In this document: in pieces, positions 18,379 to 26,789 of the stretch
Position numbering within the stretch: the stretch's first letter is position 1
Layout: each line of letters begins with the position of its first letter
Origin: CAXBNB01 sp040151475
Lineage (GTDB): Bacteria; Bacteroidota; Bacteroidia; Cytophagales; Cyclobacteriaceae
DNA length: 64,000 nucleotides
Assembly: GCF_040151475.1 (NCBI RefSeq)
Contig: NZ_JBDKWG010000143.1
Span: 124,001 to 188,000, forward strand
Direction: 5' to 3'
Notes under the pieces: model-generated
Databases searched by the model: none
Seen by the model: only the letters and a program-made list of their open reading frames with translations
What the model was told of the DNA's origin: nothing
Made by a program: the position numbers and the translations under genes

Positions 18379-18830
18379 TAGCCCATAATAAAAACAGTGG
18401 TAAGCTTTAATACACTTCCTGTCACAAACCCTATAAGCGAACCAAAAGCCGATTTCAAAGCAACTCCCCTTTGTTGGCCGTCTATGATCTCACCAATGAA
18501 TGCTCCCAAAAAAGATCCGACAATCAATCCAAATGGAGGAAAGAAAATAAGCCCAACAACCAAACCTACGATACTGCCTGTCACTCCCTTACGACTACCC
18601 CCAAATTTCTTGGTAGCCATTGGTGGAATTGTATAATCCAAAGTAAAGACAGCAATAGTAATTGCCAGCCAAATTAAAATAAATGATGTACTAAAAGGCG
18701 GGTTGGTTTTAAACTGTAATACAAGCAGAGATAAAAAACCTAAAGGAGGGCCGGGCAATATGGGTAAAAGGCAACCTATGATTCCGGCAATCAGTAAGAC
18801 AATACCCAAAATAGTCCAGAAATAATCCAT
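18354..18830 (-). CDS. DUF456 family membrane protein
   Basis: This small membrane protein (158 residues) has several hydrophobic helices and the Gly/Pro-rich signature of DUF456 (GLLPILPGPPLG variant near residues 20-32, then GxxxGxxxG segments such as GLIVGSFLGAFIGE). No biochemical role is known for this family. The ATG overlaps the stop of the upstream HAD gene by one base (TGATG), so the pair is translationally coupled. The last 25 bases overlap the TruC gene in convergent orientation. Confidence 0.88.
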   Translation of the reverse strand: MDYFWTILGIVLLIAGIIGCLLPILPGPPLGFLSLLVLQFKTNPPFSTSFILIWLAITIAVFTLDYTIPPMATKKFGGSRKGVTGSIVGLVVGLIFFPPFGLIVGSFLGAFIGEIIDGQQRGVALKSAFGSLIGFVTGSVLKLTTVFIMGYYFTASLF

Positions 18831-19450
18831 CAGACTTTGATATCAAAAGTCAATAGTGATTTTTTAAGTTGATCGGGTGATGAGAAATGAATACCATTGA
18901 TGCCCAACTCCTTCGATGCTTCAATGTTGCGCAGGTTGTCATCTATGAAAATCGCCTTTTCAGCATCTATATTGAACCTGTTCAGTGTCAGTTCATAAAT
19001 ATCATGAAACGGTTTTCTGGTTTTCTCTGTACCAGATACAACAATCCCCTCAAACCAATGAAGGAAATCAAATCGATCCAACGCAATAGGAAATGTTTCA
19101 GCACTCCAATTGGTAAGTGCATACACCCTGTGATCTTTCTGATGTATGAGTGATTTCAAAATATTCACAGTATCGGATATAGAATCTCCCAACATCTCTA
19201 CCCATCGACCATAATACATTCTTATAAGCTCCTCATGCTCAGGAAACATCGCTACCCTTTCTTCAGTAGCCTGTTGGAGGCTATATCCTGCATCCTGCTC
19301 CTCATTCCAATCTGAAGTACATATATTGTCAAAAAACCACTTCATTTTGCTCCTGTCTCCTTCAAAAACATCCAGATAAACATATTCGGGATTCCAGTCT
19401 ATAAGAACTCCTCCCAAGTCAAAAATTATGGTGTCAATATTATTTTTCAT
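18830..19450 (-). CDS. HAD-superfamily IA hydrolase (variant 3)
   Basis: This cytoplasmic phosphatase-like protein has 206 residues. Motif I is FDLGGVLIDWNPEY, with the nucleophile Asp10; the second position carries Gly as in YihX-type enzymes. A helical cap is at about 15-85, motif II is LTNWS, and motif III/IV is FIDDNLRNIEAS near the end. YihX-type enzymes dephosphorylate sugar phosphates such as glucose-1-phosphate, but the substrate here is unassigned. It is the first gene of a two-gene unit with the DUF456 gene. Confidence 0.92.
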   Translation of the reverse strand: MKNNIDTIIFDLGGVLIDWNPEYVYLDVFEGDRSKMKWFFDNICTSDWNEEQDAGYSLQQATEERVAMFPEHEELIRMYYGRWVEMLGDSISDTVNILKSLIHQKDHRVYALTNWSAETFPIALDRFDFLHWFEGIVVSGTEKTRKPFHDIYELTLNRFNIDAEKAIFIDDNLRNIEASKELGINGIHFSSPDQLKKSLLTFDIKV

Positions 19451-19485
19451 TCTAATGATTTAATTCGATTTGATTATTTAAAGAT

Positions 19486-21225
19486 TTAGAATCTGAAGCT
19501 CACTCCTGCTTTAACCTGCAACCCTCTCATGGGATAGTTATAGAAACGTTCATAGTTTTTGTTTAGGATATTATCAAATCGTAAAAACGCTCCAATACGA
19601 TCATTAATTTGGTAATCTAAATTGAGATTGAATTCGGTAATGGCAGACATTGATGTAGTGGTTTCATTGCCAGTAGTAAGTCCATTACTTGCCAGTCCTT
19701 TTATTCCACCCAGCAGGTTAAATTGCCATCCGATGGACAGCTTATCCATTATTTTATGATTTCCTATCAACTCAACTCTGGATGTCGGTAAGTTGTAAAA
19801 ATCTGTCACATCTTTTGATGAGTAGCTCAATATGGCGGCATTCAATCCTATCTGATTGTCGCTGTTTATGTCAAACTGCATTTTCGAACCAAATTCAACA
19901 ACACTTGTATTTCCAGGAATGTATGCCACTTCGAAAGTAGTAGTATCAGGCAACATATTCTGATAGTAACCCATATTCTTGATAGATTGCAATTGCACAT
20001 AAGCTGTCAATGCAAATTGTTGAGCAGGCTTAATAGCAGCTCCCGCTTTAAAGTCATAGTTGATTCTGGAACTAAGAACAGCCAGATCATCCATCAAATA
20101 TGGATTTTCTCTGGCATAGTCGGCATAAGAATTGAAAGACATTCCTCCATCCAGATTGGCGAATAAATTCACTTGCTCTGATATCGAATAACTTGCTCTG
20201 GCAAATGGAAATATCGTAGAAGAACCAAATGTTTCTACTCCACCAGAAATTGCTGTAAATGAAAATCCTGCATCAATAGTAGCTTCTCCCGCTTCAATGC
20301 GGTAATACGGATTAATTCTAAAAAAACTTCTGCTCAGGTCAAATGATGTCTGTTTGTATTTAGTCAGGATTGCTTCATTATCAATAAATATGGTCTTGGC
20401 ATAATTAAATCCAGCTCCTATTTCAACACCACTTTCTGATGCCGCATAATTGTCTTTTACACTTTCATAAGATACAGATAGAGAATAATCAACCAGATTG
20501 TCCTGGTCATTATCCTCAATACCAACCAAAGCATTTATAAAATCATACTTATGTTTGATATCCGATCTATCAACCTCTAATCCCGGTTGATAACCGTAGA
20601 AATAATCATTGGTTATCGAATAATTCACTCCGGTAGAAAAAGTGATACTCTCTCCTATTATTTTTCCATTGATACCAGCATTGGTATATGCGGATCCACT
20701 GTTTTTTCCATCTTTAGCTCCTTTGCCAAAAGAAAGATGATCCAGGTTCAATCGAAAAATACGGGATTGGTTCGTGATAAGGTTCATATCTGCTACCAAC
20801 ATTGGAGAACTGTAATTCCCAAACCCAACTTTCACATAATGATTGTAAACATCGTCTTGTGTGCCTTCCAGTTTTGGCTGAGCAGCCCTTAAGGTTGGCA
20901 ATTGTGTAGCCGGGCTGTAATTGAAAATTTTAAATTCTCCGGGAAAAGTAGCTGCTTCTATTTCATATTCAGGAGAATTGACCTTCTCATAAAGCTTTCT
21001 TGCCTGAGGCAACACTATTTTTCTATCCTTTTCAATAATGATTTCACCTGTTTGTACTTCACCATCTTCTTCAATCTCCAAGTCCTGAGCCATTGCTAAA
21101 GGAACTAAGCAAATAGAACAAATCAGCATCAAAACGAACTTCATTGCATTACCATTTAAGCATTTAATCAGAAAATGATTTGTCCTTGATTGAGACGACA
21201 TGAATATATATTTGTTGCTCTTCAT
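19486..21225 (-). CDS. Outer-membrane beta-barrel protein (TonB-receptor-like)
   Basis: The reading frame is 579 residues from the ATG at 21225, one base after the stop of the TPR gene; a shorter ATG at 21144 gives a cleaner signal peptide (MKFVLMLICSICLVPLAMAQ) and 552 residues. The rest alternates polar and hydrophobic residues as transmembrane strands, and ends in VKAGVSFRF, a C-terminal Phe typical of outer-membrane barrels. The DNILNKNYERFYNYP end resembles TonB-dependent receptors, but no plug domain is seen, so it is probably a non-canonical barrel. It pairs with the TPR gene as one unit; the joint role is unknown. Confidence 0.8.
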   Translation of the reverse strand: MKSNKYIFMSSQSRTNHFLIKCLNGNAMKFVLMLICSICLVPLAMAQDLEIEEDGEVQTGEIIIEKDRKIVLPQARKLYEKVNSPEYEIEAATFPGEFKIFNYSPATQLPTLRAAQPKLEGTQDDVYNHYVKVGFGNYSSPMLVADMNLITNQSRIFRLNLDHLSFGKGAKDGKNSGSAYTNAGINGKIIGESITFSTGVNYSITNDYFYGYQPGLEVDRSDIKHKYDFINALVGIEDNDQDNLVDYSLSVSYESVKDNYAASESGVEIGAGFNYAKTIFIDNEAILTKYKQTSFDLSRSFFRINPYYRIEAGEATIDAGFSFTAISGGVETFGSSTIFPFARASYSISEQVNLFANLDGGMSFNSYADYARENPYLMDDLAVLSSRINYDFKAGAAIKPAQQFALTAYVQLQSIKNMGYYQNMLPDTTTFEVAYIPGNTSVVEFGSKMQFDINSDNQIGLNAAILSYSSKDVTDFYNLPTSRVELIGNHKIMDKLSIGWQFNLLGGIKGLASNGLTTGNETTTSMSAITEFNLNLDYQINDRIGAFLRFDNILNKNYERFYNYPMRGLQVKAGVSFRF

Positions 21226-21226
21226 A

Positions 21227-24200
21227 TTAATTCTGATCCTTTTCTTTAACCTCAACAGTGTCTTTTGTTGTAATCAATTCTTTTTTCTTCGCTGATTCTA
21301 TTTCTTTCAGTTTGTCCTGTGCTTGTTTCTTTATAGATTCCACGGGAGAATTTTCAATCAAGGAATTCAGAGTAGCTTCAGCCTGAAATAATTCGTCTGT
21401 TGCCAAATAGTTGTCTGTCATGAGTAGAAATGCCTTCCCGACCCACAAATCATAGGCTTTGTAATTTTCAGTAAGCTCAAACAAGGATTTTAATGATTGG
21501 GCATATTCCTTTTTATCGTAAAAAATCCTGGACACATAATACTTGGCCTCAGCACTTCTTTCATCTGGTGCGCTGTTTACCAACAGTAGCAACCAATCGA
21601 ATGCTTCATCCAGCTTGCCTAAATTGTATTGCGATTTGCCTATATGCAAAGTAGCACTAGACTCAATTTCATTGGATATTCTATGGTTATCAATCAAGTC
21701 CTGCCCATAGAAAGATGCAGAATCATATTGATTCAATAAAAAATGATTTTCCATCAACCCATTGAGTGCATTTACTGTTTCTTTTGATGAATTTGAATAC
21801 TTCTTCAACTTATGAAAGTATTTCATACTCTCCTTGTAATTTTTCTTATCAAATTCCAACGATGCTATTCTATATACTACTTTGGTATATTTAGAATAAT
21901 CAGGATTGTCGGCTATGGCATAAAAGCCACTCAAAGACTTTTCAAAATCTGACTTTCTATAGTTGGCGTCCGCAATAAAATAGTTAGCGTCAGTTGCCAA
22001 AGTACTGGATGGATACGCATTGAGAAATTTCTCAAATGACCTGATTGACTCATCGTATTGTAAATTATAGTACATAGATTTTGCCGTTTCAAATTCAATA
22101 TTCTCAAGGGCATCACTATCAGGATTGGCTTGTTTGTATTTATCCAGATATGTAGAAAAATCATCAAATTCTCCCATTCCTGCAAGTCCTTGCAAGCCCA
22201 ACAAGGCACTATTTGCAGTTTCATGCCTTGAAAATCGCTCTAGCATCATTTTGTAGTTTTCTGTAGCTCCTTTATAGTTTTTCAGATTGTTATAAGACAC
22301 TGCCTGATTGAGCAAACAGTAAGGGATGTAATTGCTTTCAGGGTATTTTCGGATGTAATTCTGATACTTGTTGATCGCACTACTATAGTCTCCTGCTTCA
22401 TAGGTAATCTGTGCAATCTGAAATAAGGCATCATCGGCCTTATCAGAATCCGGATATTGCTGAATCAATTTTTCAAATGATTGGATCGCCTTATTGTCAT
22501 CACCTTTGTAGCGGTAAACCACTCCTGACTGGTAATGAATATATGAAAGGTCTTTGGCACCTTCCTGCTCAGATTTTTGGTAATAAGTAATAGCCCTGTC
22601 GTAATCTTTTGACACATAAAAGCAATCTCCGGCTCTAATCAATGCATCAGTCAGGTATCTTTTGTTCACTTCCGGAGTATAGCTCATAATAAAAGATTGA
22701 AAACTGGTAGCTGCTCTGTCATATTGTTTTTGGTTGTAATACGCATAAGCCAAGCTGTACTTTGCTAAATCTGATCCCTGCTGAACAGACTGTTGATAGA
22801 ATGGCACGGCATTCTGATATTTCTTTTCAAAAGAATAAGACTCCCCAGTCCAAAAGTTAGCCTCTCTGGACAATTCAATGTCTATAGGGTGTTGCAGGGA
22901 TTTTTTAAACAAACTAATTGCGGATGCAAACTCCTTTTTATTAAAAAACTCTGTCCCCTTCAGGTATGTGATCCTTTGGTAAGCCTTCTTAATTTTAGGA
23001 GACAAATAATTCAACGATTCAATGTACGAAATGGCAGCCTGGTAATCCTTGTTGTTCAGATACGACTGGGTAAGCATTTCATTTACCTCACCAGAATGAC
23101 TTCCAGATGGAAATTTTGTCCTGTAATCTGTAAATACAGTGATGGTTGTTTGATAATTGGTCAAGTCAAACTCTGTTTTACCATGTGCATACAAAGCTTC
23201 TTCTTGTATCTCTATCTGGTACTGTGAAGCATTTTTGAATGCAGGGGAAGCAAAAACCAGATTCTTATCCTTTGTATATAACACCCCAAGATAGTATGAA
23301 GCATAAGCACCCAAAGTATCTTTGGCAAGTGCTGCTTTTTTCAGATTGTCAATGGCATCCTCTGCATCGTCCATTTTATAATAGCACCATCCTATTTTAA
23401 AATAGCTGGCAGCATCCGCTTTTCTATTATGTTTCAGATATTCTTTGTAGTTCAAAGAAGCCAGACGATAATTGTTCAACTCATAATTTGAATCACCCAG
23501 TAACTTTAACAAAATCGGGTCGTTCGTTCCTGCCGCTTCTCTGTCAATTACCGAATTCACTTCCTTATATTCACCCTTTTCATACAACAACACAGCATAC
23601 AACTTTAGGGATTCCGCACCATACTCATTTGAAGCAAAACCATTTTCCAGGAATTCCAGTGCTTTTTCATTGTCTTTGTTTTCCTTATAAATATATCCAA
23701 TAAAATAAGCAGCATCCGATTTCAGTGCTTCATCATACTTAATTGACGAAAGCACTTCGATTGCTTTATCATACTCATTTTCAACAAAATAGGCATGACC
23801 AATTTTAAAGCTAATCCGGTCGTTTTGGAAACTCCTCTGATCTGAAGATTGTTCGAAAAATGAGATCGCTTTTTTATAAGATTTTTGGTCGTAATAATAC
23901 TCTGCCAGTTCGATATAAGCCGAAGATGCATGGCTGTCGTTGGGATAAGTTTCTACATAAGATTGTATCAGTGCCTCTCCATCCTTTTGAGAAATTCGAA
24001 CTGCACTTACAGCTCTGTAGTAGCTGGCATCTGGCAAAGTAGCCCCGGATGAATATGTAGCAATGTGCTTATCAAAAGCAAGCCGTGAGGCAGAATAAAG
24101 TCCTTTGTCATAAAACTCTTTGGCCTTTACGTAAGATGACTGCTCCTTTGATACAGATTGGGCACTCAAGGTAGCAGTGCCAGTAAAGAAAATTATAATT

Positions 24201-24238
24201 ATTCCCGAAAGAACTGCAAAATATTTTGAATACATCAT
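21227..24238 (-). CDS. Large TPR-repeat envelope protein
   Basis: The protein has 1,003 residues from the ATG at 24238, which follows an AAAGG at good spacing and begins a clean signal peptide (GTATLSAQ before residue 30); an ATG 90 bases further upstream is less likely. The whole mature part is tandem tetratricopeptide-like repeats of 34-38 residues, with tokens such as YDKAIEVLSS, FEQSSDQRS and YRIASLEFDKKNYKES. The C-terminus (about the last 30 residues) is Lys/Glu rich. TPR arrays are protein-interaction scaffolds; the secretion signal points to the periplasm. Its stop is followed at once by the outer-membrane barrel gene, and holA lies upstream. Specific function unknown. Confidence 0.85.
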   Translation of the reverse strand: MMYSKYFAVLSGIIIIFFTGTATLSAQSVSKEQSSYVKAKEFYDKGLYSASRLAFDKHIATYSSGATLPDASYYRAVSAVRISQKDGEALIQSYVETYPNDSHASSAYIELAEYYYDQKSYKKAISFFEQSSDQRSFQNDRISFKIGHAYFVENEYDKAIEVLSSIKYDEALKSDAAYFIGYIYKENKDNEKALEFLENGFASNEYGAESLKLYAVLLYEKGEYKEVNSVIDREAAGTNDPILLKLLGDSNYELNNYRLASLNYKEYLKHNRKADAASYFKIGWCYYKMDDAEDAIDNLKKAALAKDTLGAYASYYLGVLYTKDKNLVFASPAFKNASQYQIEIQEEALYAHGKTEFDLTNYQTTITVFTDYRTKFPSGSHSGEVNEMLTQSYLNNKDYQAAISYIESLNYLSPKIKKAYQRITYLKGTEFFNKKEFASAISLFKKSLQHPIDIELSREANFWTGESYSFEKKYQNAVPFYQQSVQQGSDLAKYSLAYAYYNQKQYDRAATSFQSFIMSYTPEVNKRYLTDALIRAGDCFYVSKDYDRAITYYQKSEQEGAKDLSYIHYQSGVVYRYKGDDNKAIQSFEKLIQQYPDSDKADDALFQIAQITYEAGDYSSAINKYQNYIRKYPESNYIPYCLLNQAVSYNNLKNYKGATENYKMMLERFSRHETANSALLGLQGLAGMGEFDDFSTYLDKYKQANPDSDALENIEFETAKSMYYNLQYDESIRSFEKFLNAYPSSTLATDANYFIADANYRKSDFEKSLSGFYAIADNPDYSKYTKVVYRIASLEFDKKNYKESMKYFHKLKKYSNSSKETVNALNGLMENHFLLNQYDSASFYGQDLIDNHRISNEIESSATLHIGKSQYNLGKLDEAFDWLLLLVNSAPDERSAEAKYYVSRIFYDKKEYAQSLKSLFELTENYKAYDLWVGKAFLLMTDNYLATDELFQAEATLNSLIENSPVESIKKQAQDKLKEIESAKKKELITTKDTVEVKEKDQN

Positions 24239-24332
24239 TAACCTTTGTTCGATTTTGTTATAACTGGAAGCCCATGAAAAAATTGCCTTTTCTCCTCCTT
24301 GTTTAGTCGTTTCTAATGAGGCTGACATTTGA

Positions 24333-25355
24333 TCAATGCATCAATTTGAATATCAATTCTTTCAATATCTGGCCGTCTTCTATACTTACATTGTCTATTC
24401 CTTTGGATCGCAAATCGGCTTCCCGAATATAGGAGATATTTCTAATGACATGACCCAAGGGGTAATTCTTTGCTGCCATCATATACTCCTTTACAAAAAA
24501 TGGATTCACTTTGAGCAAGGAGGCCACCGCCCTATCCGATTTGTCCTTAGAATGATGTACCAAAAGAATCTTATTGAAGAACGAAAATATGATTGCAATG
24601 ACCGGAATAATAGGATTATTTTTCAAGTCAGATTCAAAATATTTAATAATTTCATTAGCCTTTAACACATTCTTGTATGCCAGCACTTTTTGCAATTCAA
24701 ACACATTGTATTCCTTGCTGATACCTATGTATTTGTAAATATGATCAGGATTTATTTTCTTTTCATCCTTGAAATTGATCAACATTTTATCAATCTCGTT
24801 GGAAATCCTTGACAGGTTGTTTCCAATGTTTTCAACAATCAAATGAACTGCCTTTTGATCTATTGAATAGCCTTTTTTCTTCACAAATGACTCCACCCAA
24901 TCCGGCAATTGATTGTCGTACATCTTAACAGATGATAGCACTATGGCATGTTTGTCCAGAAACTTGTAAAGTTTCTTTCGCTTATCAAGAGTCTTGTATT
25001 TGTAGCAAAAAACCAGCACTGTAGAAGGCTGTGGGTTTTCTGCATAGGCAGACAAAAGTTTTTCACCCTGTTCTTTATTGATCGCCTGAATCTCCTGGGC
25101 CTCCTTTACGATAATCACCCGTCTCTCTGCCATCATTGGAAACTCTCTGGCGTGACTCAATATCGTCTGAAGATCGGTCTCTTTCCCATACAAAATGGTC
25201 TGATTAAAACTTCTCAAACCCTCGTTCATTCCATTTTCTTCTATAAAATCAGAAACCTGATCTATAAAAAAAGGCTCATCTCCCTGAAGAAAATACAAAG
25301 GAGCAAATTCATTGTTTTTAAGTTTTTCAAGGATAGACTGACTGGTTACACTCAT
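24333..25355 (-). CDS. holA: DNA polymerase III subunit delta
   Basis: This clamp-loader subunit of 340 residues opens the beta clamp in replication. The N-terminal AAA+-like region begins with PLYFLQGDEPFFIDQVSDFI and carries an arm with REFPMMAERRVIIVKEAQE; the C-terminal part (about 210-340) is the helical collar. Length matches the family. The start is decided by a near-perfect Shine-Dalgarno (AAGGAGG, 25363-25369) seven bases upstream and by a four-base ATGA overlap with an upstream 38-codon frame. The next gene in the transcript is the TPR protein. Confidence 0.93.
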   Translation of the reverse strand: MSVTSQSILEKLKNNEFAPLYFLQGDEPFFIDQVSDFIEENGMNEGLRSFNQTILYGKETDLQTILSHAREFPMMAERRVIIVKEAQEIQAINKEQGEKLLSAYAENPQPSTVLVFCYKYKTLDKRKKLYKFLDKHAIVLSSVKMYDNQLPDWVESFVKKKGYSIDQKAVHLIVENIGNNLSRISNEIDKMLINFKDEKKINPDHIYKYIGISKEYNVFELQKVLAYKNVLKANEIIKYFESDLKNNPIIPVIAIIFSFFNKILLVHHSKDKSDRAVASLLKVNPFFVKEYMMAAKNYPLGHVIRNISYIREADLRSKGIDNVSIEDGQILKELIFKLMH

Positions 25356-25468
25356 AGCAACTCCTCCTTGTTTATCAAATGTCTTGCATGAAAAACTGTA
25401 GCGTCAATTGATGGGGTTGTACCTCTTATTTTTTTACTATCCAAGTCTGCGAAAATTCTGTTTTTCAT
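25352..25468 (-). CDS. Short 38-codon upstream frame coupled to holA
   Basis: The frame ATG 25468 to TGA 25352 encodes 38 residues beginning MKNRIFADLDSKKIRG and ending NKEELL. Its TGA overlaps the holA ATG (ATGA), and the holA Shine-Dalgarno lies inside it. The peptide has no family I recognise; it could be a small protein or a leader whose translation exposes the Shine-Dalgarno. In many Bacteroidota a different gene precedes holA, so a decayed remnant is also possible. Confidence 0.35.
   Translation of the reverse strand: MKNRIFADLDSKKIRGTTPSIDATVFHARHLINKEELL
25363..25369 (-). promoter_or_regulatory. Strong Shine-Dalgarno of holA
   Basis: AAGGAGG on the minus strand lies seven bases before the holA ATG. 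This is unusual, because most Bacteroidota genes lack a Shine-Dalgarno and Flavobacterium johnsoniae ribosomes are known to sequester the 16S tail. The same 14-base string TAAACAAGGAGGAG recurs at 24292-24305 upstream of the TPR gene. Confidence 0.7.
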
Positions 25469-25522
25469 TTATTGAAAATATAGTAGCGAAGATAAGATGA
25501 TTTATACTCAGAAAAAATTTCA

Positions 25523-25966
25523 CTACCGCTTTCTGATCACATCATTTACTACTTTGAGCATGGCTCTGTTCAATAGCATCAAAACTTCATCGCACTCCTG
25601 GATCATGAATCTTTTTTTCATCACATCTGTTTGCATAAATCCTATGTATGTGTCCCCATACTCATTCCACAAAATGAGTTTGAGTGGCATATCGAGCATG
25701 GCAGTTGGGGCGCAGGATAAGAGATTTTTTACAGCTTGCGTTTCAAAAGAGATTACATAAATTTTACCAGAAAATTTCTTTTCTTCTTTCTCTGAAGCAA
25801 ACTCTTTCTTTCCAACTATTTTAAAGCTATTCTTTTCGATGACTTCATAAATTTTCACTAATGTGGAATCAACAGAATATGGGCTTCCATAAACAGTGAG
25901 TTCTTGTGCTCTGGAAGCGAAAGCCATTGATAGTAGCAACAAAACAATCGGTAGAATTTTATTCAT
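25523..25966 (-). CDS. DUF302 family secreted protein
   Basis: This protein of 147 residues has a signal peptide (MNKILPIVLLLLSMAFASRAQ) and a compact DUF302 domain covering the rest. DUF302 proteins are small alpha/beta proteins of unknown function, several of them linked to stress or metal response. Its ATG lies five bases from the stop of the alpha/beta hydrolase gene, so it is cotranscribed with it. No catalytic residues can be named. Confidence 0.82.
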   Translation of the reverse strand: MNKILPIVLLLLSMAFASRAQELTVYGSPYSVDSTLVKIYEVIEKNSFKIVGKKEFASEKEEKKFSGKIYVISFETQAVKNLLSCAPTAMLDMPLKLILWNEYGDTYIGFMQTDVMKKRFMIQECDEVLMLLNRAMLKVVNDVIRKR

Positions 25967-25970
25967 TATA

Positions 25971-26765
25971 TCAATTAAGAATTTTCTTCATCAAATCATT
26001 GTACTGGCTAAATTCATTCAAATTATTGTGTTGACCATTCTCAATGGTAAAAAACTTCAATAATTCTTTATTTCCGGATTGAGCCAACCGTTGGCCATAT
26101 TCAATAGGAACCACGTTATCTGAGGTTCCATGGAAGATGTAAATCGGACAGGTAATTTTTCCTATGTAATCCGCAGAATTGAATTTGTACTTAAATATAT
26201 TCTTGGAGGGTAGAATCATGAGCCTTTCGAAAAGCATTTCACTAAAATTGTGATAGGGTGTTTCTAAAATCAGTGCCTTTGCTTTTACTTTTGAAGCCAA
26301 CTGACATGCCAGCCCCGTACCCAGCGATCTTCCGTAAATGATAATATCCGACTCACTGTATTGTTTGGTAAGGTAATCGTAAGCCAATAAGGCATCTTCA
26401 TGTAACAGGGTCTCAGTTCTATTACCAGTGCTTTTACCATAACCCCGGTAGTCGATCACAAAAACATCATAATCATATTGAGTGAAATAGGCAGCCAAAT
26501 TGCCCCATCGGATAATGTTTTTTCTATTGCCGTGAAAATACAGGATGACACCCTTTGGAGCTTTTGATTTAAGCATCACTCCGTGTATTCTGGAGGAGTC
26601 AGGAGTATCTAAATACACTTCTTCAAAAGGAACTTCTATATCAAATTTGAAATCATCAGGAAGTGGAGAGCCCTGAAAGATTAGTTTCTCCTGAAATAAA
26701 TAAACTGCCAGAATAATCAGCGCATAAATCAGTACCGCACATATTCCAATATAGAGTAGCTTCAT
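25971..26765 (-). CDS. Alpha/beta hydrolase with N-terminal membrane anchor
   Basis: The 264-residue protein is anchored by an N-terminal helix (residues 3-25) and carries a serine-hydrolase domain. The oxyanion HGN motif is near 78-80, the nucleophile elbow GRSLG has Ser147, and Asp and His candidates lie in FHGTSDNVVP and GQHNNLNEF. It resembles BEM46/YfhR-type hydrolases of unknown substrate. It is placed between the tail-specific protease gene and the DUF302 gene; spacing is 24 bases upstream and 4 downstream. Confidence 0.9.
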   Translation of the reverse strand: MKLLYIGICAVLIYALIILAVYLFQEKLIFQGSPLPDDFKFDIEVPFEEVYLDTPDSSRIHGVMLKSKAPKGVILYFHGNRKNIIRWGNLAAYFTQYDYDVFVIDYRGYGKSTGNRTETLLHEDALLAYDYLTKQYSESDIIIYGRSLGTGLACQLASKVKAKALILETPYHNFSEMLFERLMILPSKNIFKYKFNSADYIGKITCPIYIFHGTSDNVVPIEYGQRLAQSGNKELLKFFTIENGQHNNLNEFSQYNDLMKKILN

Positions 26766-26789
26766 TTAGCGCTGCTAATATTTATCGGA

